DNA from: Sphingomonas sp. 3P27F8
GTDB taxonomy: Bacteria > Pseudomonadota > Alphaproteobacteria > Sphingomonadales > Sphingomonadaceae
Direction: 5' to 3'
Length of the DNA stretch: 64,000 bases
NCBI RefSeq assembly: GCF_005502745.1
Contig: NZ_SCNL01000010.1
Location: 1 to 64,000, forward strand
This document shows positions 59,423 to 64,000 of the stretch, piece after piece. Position 1 is the stretch's first letter. Every line of letters starts with the position of its first letter. Below the pieces are notes generated by a model, which was given only the letters and a program-made list of their open reading frames with translations, was not told the DNA's origin and searched no databases. Made by a program: the position numbers and the translations under genes.

Positions 59423-60519
59423 TGCCGACGCCCGCGTCTCGCTGGCCCAGGGGTTCCGCAACGCTGGCCACCGTCGTGGCCGGGTCGATCGCCGCACTTG
59501 TCGCGTTTGCGCCAGTGCGTCACACCGGCGAGGCCAAGGCCGGCCTGCCGCTGACCGCTGCGCTACCCGAGCAAGTTCCGCCGGGCGTCGTGCTGCGGGT
59601 CGGCGATCCGGTGACGCGGTGGGTTTTCGAACATAATGGATGGGACAGGAAACTCCCGTTCCGCATTGAATGGGCCGAGATCACCGGCGGTCCGGACGTT
59701 ACCGAAGCTTTTCATGCAGGCGTCTTGGATGTCGGCTTCGGGGCCAGCGTGCCGCCAATCCACGCCGTGTGGACGGGCATACCGGTACGGATCATCGCCT
59801 TCCGTGAATATGCCGACCGCGACAGCCGCCAAGCCTATGTGCTGGGTATCGCGCCGGAGGCGAAGATCCGCACACTTGCGGATCTGCGTGGTAAGCGCAT
59901 CGCCTTCAGTCCCAGCCAGGTTCAGGCCCAGATCGTCATTGAGACCCTGAAGGCCGTAGGCATACCGCGCGATCAGGTGACGCTCGTCGAATTGCCATCA
60001 AGCATCGGCGGCGATGTTTACACCAACGCTTTGGTATCGGGCGCGGTGGATGCCGCGCCGATCCGCGCCGATCTCGTCGCTCAGCGCTACGTCCGCGACT
60101 ATGGCGCGCGCGGTGCGCGCGTGATCAAGCACCCACCGTTCCGCGATGACGGCGGCACTATCTATGTCCCGGAAGCCGCGCTCGCCGATCCCGGCAAGGC
60201 GGCGGCGCTTCGCATCTTTGCCCATTATTGGGGGCTGGGTCAGGCGTGGATCAACGCACACCCAGAAGAGCTGGCGCGCGGCTATTATGCCGGGAAGCGT
60301 GGCTTGCCGATCGCCGACGCGCGCGTTCTTGCCGGCTATATCGCCAACGTTTCCGTACCGCGCAACTGGGCCGGCGCGATCGCTTACGAGCAATCCGCGA
60401 TCGATACGCTTGGCCCCGAAACCAAGCACCCGCGGCTCGACGCCGCGACCCTGTTCGATCGCCGCTTCGAAACCATTGCCGGAGATGCGGCCGCCTCGGC
60501 TGAAGGACATCGCTCATGA
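59422..60519 (+). CDS. ssuA: Aliphatic sulfonate ABC transporter substrate-binding protein (SsuA-like)
   Basis: 365 residues. N-terminal hydrophobic region (TLATVVAGSIAALVAFAPV) serves as a signal peptide. The NMT1/OpuAC-like binding fold is seen in VLRVGDPVTRWVFEHNGW, VTEAFHAGVLDVGFGASVPPIHAVWTGIPVRIIAF and IRTLADLRGKRIAFSPSQVQAQIVIETLKAVGI. The type matches SsuA/TauA. Overlaps the aldo/keto reductase stop and the permease start. Exact ligand uncertain: alkanesulfonate, taurine-like compound or sulfate ester. Confidence 0.85.
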   Translation: MPTPASRWPRGSATLATVVAGSIAALVAFAPVRHTGEAKAGLPLTAALPEQVPPGVVLRVGDPVTRWVFEHNGWDRKLPFRIEWAEITGGPDVTEAFHAGVLDVGFGASVPPIHAVWTGIPVRIIAFREYADRDSRQAYVLGIAPEAKIRTLADLRGKRIAFSPSQVQAQIVIETLKAVGIPRDQVTLVELPSSIGGDVYTNALVSGAVDAAPIRADLVAQRYVRDYGARGARVIKHPPFRDDGGTIYVPEAALADPGKAAALRIFAHYWGLGQAWINAHPEELARGYYAGKRGLPIADARVLAGYIANVSVPRNWAGAIAYEQSAIDTLGPETKHPRLDAATLFDRRFETIAGDAAASAEGHRS

Positions 60520-61376
60520 ACGCCTATCCCGAAGGGTTGCACGGACCGTTCTCCGAGGCGGCGACGCCGCTCCGCCCGCGGCATCGCCTTGCCGCGCCCA
60601 AGCAGCGCCTCAGCCCCGGTACGCCAGCGCGCTTCGGCGTGTTGCTGGGGCCGGGTCTACTTCTGCTCTACTGGTCGGTCCTGTCCGCGACCGGCTGGCT
60701 CGATCCACGTATTCTTCCGCCGCCATGGGCCGCAGTCACCACTGCAATCGACCTGATCCGCGACGGCCGACTGCAGGAAAATCTGTCGATCTCCGCCTGG
60801 CGCGCGATGACCGGCCTGGCTTTTGGCGTGGCAGTCGGCGTGACGCTGGCCCTGATCTCCGGCCTGTCGCTGCTTGGAGGCTACGTTATCGACGGATTGG
60901 TGCAGATCAAGCGCGGCGTGCCGATCCTCGCCCTGATCCCGTTTATGATCCTGTGGCTCGGCATCGGCGAGACGATGAAGATCACGCTGATCGCGACTGC
61001 CGTCTTCTTTCCAGTCTATATCAACACGCACAATGCGCTGCGCGCAATCGACATCCGTCATGTCGAATTGGCCGAAACCCTGCGGCTGAGCCGCTGGCAA
61101 TTCCTGCGTTATATCGTCGTTCCCGGCGCACTGCCCGGGTTTCTGACCGGACTGCGATTCAGCGTTACCTCGTCATGGCTGGCGCTGGTCGTGGTCGAGC
61201 AGCTCAATGCGACGAGCGGCATTGGCTATATGGTCACGCTCGCACGCAATTACGCGCAGACCGATGTGATGCTGGTCGGCCTGGTCGTATATGCATTGCT
61301 CGGCTTCGGATCGGACGCGCTGGTGCGGCAGCTGGAGCGACGCCTGCTAGGCTGGCGCAGGACGCTCGGCCGATGA
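60516..61376 (+). CDS. ssuC: Sulfonate-type ABC transporter permease (SsuC-like)
   Basis: 286 residues with about six membrane segments. The coupling-helix motif is EALRxxRWQF-like: VELAETLRLSRWQFLRYIVVPGALPGFLTGLRFSVTSSWLALVVVEQL, where the EAA-type loop is recognisable. Typical of the BPD_transp_1 family with SsuC/TauC. The ATG overlaps the SsuA stop by 4 bp, and its stop overlaps the ATPase start by 4 bp. Confidence 0.88.
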   Translation: MNAYPEGLHGPFSEAATPLRPRHRLAAPKQRLSPGTPARFGVLLGPGLLLLYWSVLSATGWLDPRILPPPWAAVTTAIDLIRDGRLQENLSISAWRAMTGLAFGVAVGVTLALISGLSLLGGYVIDGLVQIKRGVPILALIPFMILWLGIGETMKITLIATAVFFPVYINTHNALRAIDIRHVELAETLRLSRWQFLRYIVVPGALPGFLTGLRFSVTSSWLALVVVEQLNATSGIGYMVTLARNYAQTDVMLVGLVVYALLGFGSDALVRQLERRLLGWRRTLGR

Positions 61377-62143
61377 CCGCCGATGTCGATTTTCCCGCAG
61401 TGCAGGTGCGCGCGCTCGTCCGCACCTTCACGCTGAAGGGTGTGCTCGACGGGATCGATCTCGACATCGCGCAGGGCGAGTTCGTCGCGCTGCTCGGTCG
61501 AAGCGGTTCGGGCAAGAGCACCCTGCTACGCGCACTGGCTGAAATCGATCACGAAGCGGCTGGCACCGGAGAGATCCGGCTGCCCGGGCGTAGCGCCGTG
61601 ATTTTCCAGGACGCGCGCTTGCTGCCGTGGATGCGCATACTCGACAACGTGCTGCTGGGGATATCCGGCCGGCGTGACCGCGGCATTGAAGCGCTGGCCG
61701 AGGTCGGCCTGGCCGGAAGAGAACGCGCATGGCCGCACGAACTCTCGGGCGGCGAGCAGCAGCGCGTCGCACTGGCCCGCGCTTTGGTGCGTGAGCCTAA
61801 ACTCCTGCTGGCCGACGAACCCTTTGGCGCGCTCGATGCGCTTACCCGCATCCAAATGCACACGTTGCTGCGCCGGCTGATCACGGTGCACGCGCCGGCC
61901 GTATTGCTGGTGACGCATGACATCGATGAGGCGATCCTGCTCGCCGACCGTGTACTGGTGCTCGAGAACGGCCGGATCGCCGCCGATCTGGCCATAGACC
62001 TGCCCGAAAACGCGATCGCGCGGCATCGTCGGACTACAGAATTGCGCGATCTGCTCCACCGATTGCTCGGTGTCGGGAATGAACCCGCCGATGGTCAGGA
62101 CGACGGCGACACCGCTCGATTTCTCGGAGGACAAAATGGGTGA
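61373..62143 (+). CDS. ssuB: Sulfonate-type ABC transporter ATP-binding protein (SsuB-like)
   Basis: 256 residues. Walker A LLGRSGSGKSTLLR near residue 43, Q-loop VIFQDARLLPW, signature LSGGEQQRVALARALV, Walker B LLLADEPFGALD and the switch His in VLLVTHDIDEA are all present. The ATG at 61373 overlaps the permease stop. The DEPFGALDALTR wording and the position within an ssuA-C-B order identify it as the SsuB-type ATPase. It overlaps the nitroreductase gene by 8 bp. Confidence 0.92.
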   Translation: MTADVDFPAVQVRALVRTFTLKGVLDGIDLDIAQGEFVALLGRSGSGKSTLLRALAEIDHEAAGTGEIRLPGRSAVIFQDARLLPWMRILDNVLLGISGRRDRGIEALAEVGLAGRERAWPHELSGGEQQRVALARALVREPKLLLADEPFGALDALTRIQMHTLLRRLITVHAPAVLLVTHDIDEAILLADRVLVLENGRIAADLAIDLPENAIARHRRTTELRDLLHRLLGVGNEPADGQDDGDTARFLGGQNG

Positions 62144-63017
62144 CGTGACCAAGATGTTAAGCCGGCCGGGAGCCGACGCGCATCCTTCGGACGATATGGA
62201 CGCGCGCCTCGGCCAGCGCCTCTACGATCGCTACCGCGAGCCACTCGACCTTCCGCACGGCTGGAACGAGACGCTCGACACCATATTTGCCCACCGATCG
62301 GTGCGAGCTTTTCTGCCCGATCCTGTGCCGTCCGGCACGATAGAGCTACTGACGGCGGCGGCACAGTCGGCTGCCACCTCATCCAATCTCCAGCCGTGGA
62401 GCGTTGTCGCGGTCGAGGATCCGGAGCGCAAGGCACGGCTCGCCGCGCTGGCCGGAAATCAGAAGCAGATCATCGAGGCGCCGCTGCTTTTGGCTTGGAT
62501 CGTCGATCATCACCGCCTGAGCCAGATCGGCGAGGAACTGGGAACGCCCACTGATGGTCTGCACTTCCTTGAAAGCTTCCTGCTCGCTGCGGTCGACACT
62601 TCGCTCGCCGCACAAAATGCCGTCGTCGCGCTGGAGTCGATCGGCCTTGGCGGCTGCTACATCGGCGGTATCCGCAATCACCCCGCTGAGGTCGCCGCCG
62701 AGCTTGGCCTGCCACCGCGGTCGTTCGCGCTGTTCGGTCTGACGATTGGCTATCCCGATCCCGCAGCGCGCGCGTCGGTAAAGCCGCGTCTGCCGCAGAA
62801 AGCCGTGCTGTTTCGCGAGCGCTATGGCTCGCTCGAAGGCGGCCCCCGCCTGCCGGTTGGCTACGATGCGCGGCTGCGAAGTTTCCAGCGCGAGCAGCAC
62901 ATGCCCGAGCGCGACTGGTCCCAGCAGGCCAGCCAGCGCGTGCGCGGGATCGATTCGCTCGCCGGACGGCATGTGCTGCGCGACGTCCTCCACCGTCTCG
63001 GCTTCCGCCTCGAATAG
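62136..63017 (+). CDS. Nitroreductase-family FMN protein
   Basis: 293 residues from ATG 62136, preceded by GGAGG. The fold signature TIFAHRSVRAFLPDPVPSGTIELLTAAAQSAATSSNLQPWSVVAVED is the FMN-binding start of the nitroreductase family. VDTSLAAQNAVVALESIGLGGCYIGGIRN and FGLTIGYP complete it. In this operon it may act as a flavin reductase supplying FMNH2 to the adjacent monooxygenase, a plausible SsuE substitute, inferred from position only. An in-frame upstream ATG at 62070 would overlap ssuB by 74 bp and lacks a good ribosome site. Confidence 0.9.
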   Translation: MGDVTKMLSRPGADAHPSDDMDARLGQRLYDRYREPLDLPHGWNETLDTIFAHRSVRAFLPDPVPSGTIELLTAAAQSAATSSNLQPWSVVAVEDPERKARLAALAGNQKQIIEAPLLLAWIVDHHRLSQIGEELGTPTDGLHFLESFLLAAVDTSLAAQNAVVALESIGLGGCYIGGIRNHPAEVAAELGLPPRSFALFGLTIGYPDPAARASVKPRLPQKAVLFRERYGSLEGGPRLPVGYDARLRSFQREQHMPERDWSQQASQRVRGIDSLAGRHVLRDVLHRLGFRLE

Positions 63018-63053
63018 CCATTACCACCCATACGCAAGTGACGGAGTAATCCC

Positions 63054-64000
63054 ATGTCGAACCCAACCGAGTTCCTGTGGTATATCCCCAACCAGATCGA
63101 GGGCGGCCATCGCGGCGACGTCATCGACGGCGATCCGAGCAGCCTCGACACGTTGACGCGCCATGCCGTGGCGCTCGAGGAGCATGGCTGGAAGGGCGCG
63201 CTGCTTGGCACCAGCTGGGGCCGCCCCGACACTTTCACCGTGGCGACCGCGATCACCGCGCGAACCAGAACCTTTGAACCGCTGATCGCGATCCGGCCGG
63301 GATATTGGCGCCCGGCGAACTTCGCCTCCGCTGCCGCCACGCTCGATCAGTTGAGCGAAGGCCGCGTGCGAATCAACATCGTCTCGGGCCAGGACAATCT
63401 GGCGGCTTATGGCGACAGTGAAGGCGATCAGGCGCATCGCTATGGCCGCACCAAGGATTTCATGCGTCTGGTGCGCCGGTTGTGGACCGAAACGGATGTG
63501 ACGTTCGACAGCGAGCATTTCAGCGTTACCAACTCGACCGTGGCGCCGCGCATCACCCCGCGCGGTGATCGCCTTCACCCCCGGCTCTATTTTGGTGGCG
63601 CGTCCGAAGCGGCCGAGCGCGTCGCGGCGACCGAGGCTGATGTACAGCTGTTCTGGGGCGAACCACTGGATGGCGTCGCCGAACGCATCGCGCGGCTGAA
63701 GTCGCTGAGCCGCGACCTGGATCGAGACCTTCCGCCACTCCAGTTTGGGCTGCGCATTACGACGCTGGTGCGCGACACAACCGAGCAAGCCTGGAACGAC
63801 GCTGAAGCCAAGGTCGACGAAATGGCCGCCAAGCATGGCCAGGTGGACGAGCATCGCCGATCCAAAGCAGTCGGTCAGCAGCGATTGCTCGACCTTCACT
63901 CGCGCGGCGAAGTGCTCGACGACAATCTCTATACGGCGCCCGGCCGTTACGGCGGCGGGGGCGCGGGCACGACCTGGCTGGTCGGATCGGCACAGGACGT
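63054..64000 (+). CDS. ssuD: LLM-class FMNH2-dependent monooxygenase (SsuD-like), partial at window edge
   Basis: Starts at ATG 63054 and runs off the window without a stop (315 codons visible; SsuD is about 380). MSNPTEFLWYIPNQIEGGHRGD begins the luciferase-like barrel. GWKGALLGTSWGRPDTFTVATAITARTRTFEPLIAIRPGYWRPANFASAAATLDQLSEGRVRINIVSGQD and AHRYGRTKDFMRLVRRLW are typical of alkanesulfonate monooxygenases. Adjacent to nitroreductase and SsuABC-like transporter, it fits release of sulfite from organosulfonates. Substrate range unknown. Confidence 0.87.
   Translation, partial: MSNPTEFLWYIPNQIEGGHRGDVIDGDPSSLDTLTRHAVALEEHGWKGALLGTSWGRPDTFTVATAITARTRTFEPLIAIRPGYWRPANFASAAATLDQLSEGRVRINIVSGQDNLAAYGDSEGDQAHRYGRTKDFMRLVRRLWTETDVTFDSEHFSVTNSTVAPRITPRGDRLHPRLYFGGASEAAERVAATEADVQLFWGEPLDGVAERIARLKSLSRDLDRDLPPLQFGLRITTLVRDTTEQAWNDAEAKVDEMAAKHGQVDEHRRSKAVGQQRLLDLHSRGEVLDDNLYTAPGRYGGGGAGTTWLVGSAQD

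Noticed and set aside
1..64000. CRISPR arrays, rRNA genes, IS elements with terminal repeats
   Set aside because: No regularly spaced repeats, rRNA sequence or transposase genes were seen in the window.

Overview
The window reads as chromosome of a high-GC alphaproteobacterium, most likely a member of the Sphingomonadaceae (Sphingomonas-like). Support comes from a 180-kDa-class NAD-dependent glutamate dehydrogenase, a DivK-type response regulator facing rpmG, a DUF482/FemAB-like acyltransferase, two TonB-dependent receptors in small nutrient clusters, and a KaiC-like ATPase beside a hybrid histidine kinase. This is a family-level inference from gene content; no rRNA or marker phylogeny is available here.

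Layout. 1-18 kb is core chromosome: a zincin-like metallopeptidase, ccmA-ccmB, a TauE-family exporter, a cytochrome b561-like plus molybdopterin oxidoreductase pair (MsrPQ-like in logic), a cyclopropane-fatty-acid-synthase-like methyltransferase, argG, two large polytopic membrane proteins, a FemAB-like acyltransferase, RidA, a HAD hydrolase, DUF3572, divK, rpmG, a GDT1-like transporter, Dps, and a copper-type trio (DUF2946 / TonB receptor / YcnI-like). 18-24.4 kb holds the 1541-residue NAD-glutamate dehydrogenase and a PAS-domain protein, then a tRNA-Thr(CGT).

24.5-48.2 kb is an integrated mobile island of about 23.7 kb. It starts in the 3' end of the tRNA-Thr gene and is bounded by an 18-bp direct repeat (24529-24546 and 48181-48198). 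It carries a large serine recombinase whose C-terminus is read out of the tRNA gene, a MobA/MobL relaxase with a candidate oriT, small regulators (LuxR-type HTH, ImmA/IrrE protease, sigma-like HTH protein), many unknown proteins, and two clusters that look like anti-phage or cell-suicide modules. The first is TIR protein + DUF4209/HEPN-like protein + PIN nuclease-like protein (26.8-31.8 kb). The second is an unknown 237-residue protein + caspase-like protease + a very large P-loop ATPase ending in a PD-(D/E)XK-like nuclease domain (40.8-47.9 kb). In the second, the nuclease domain appears to be cut by a one-base frameshift at about 41053.

48.6-64 kb returns to chromosome: KaiC-like ATPase and hybrid histidine kinase, DUF427 protein, ABC1/UbiB-type kinase, a gene-poor stretch, then a probable organosulfur-scavenging cluster (TonB receptor facing aldo/keto reductase, SsuA-, SsuC- and SsuB-like ABC transporter, nitroreductase, and a SsuD-like flavin monooxygenase that runs off the right edge).
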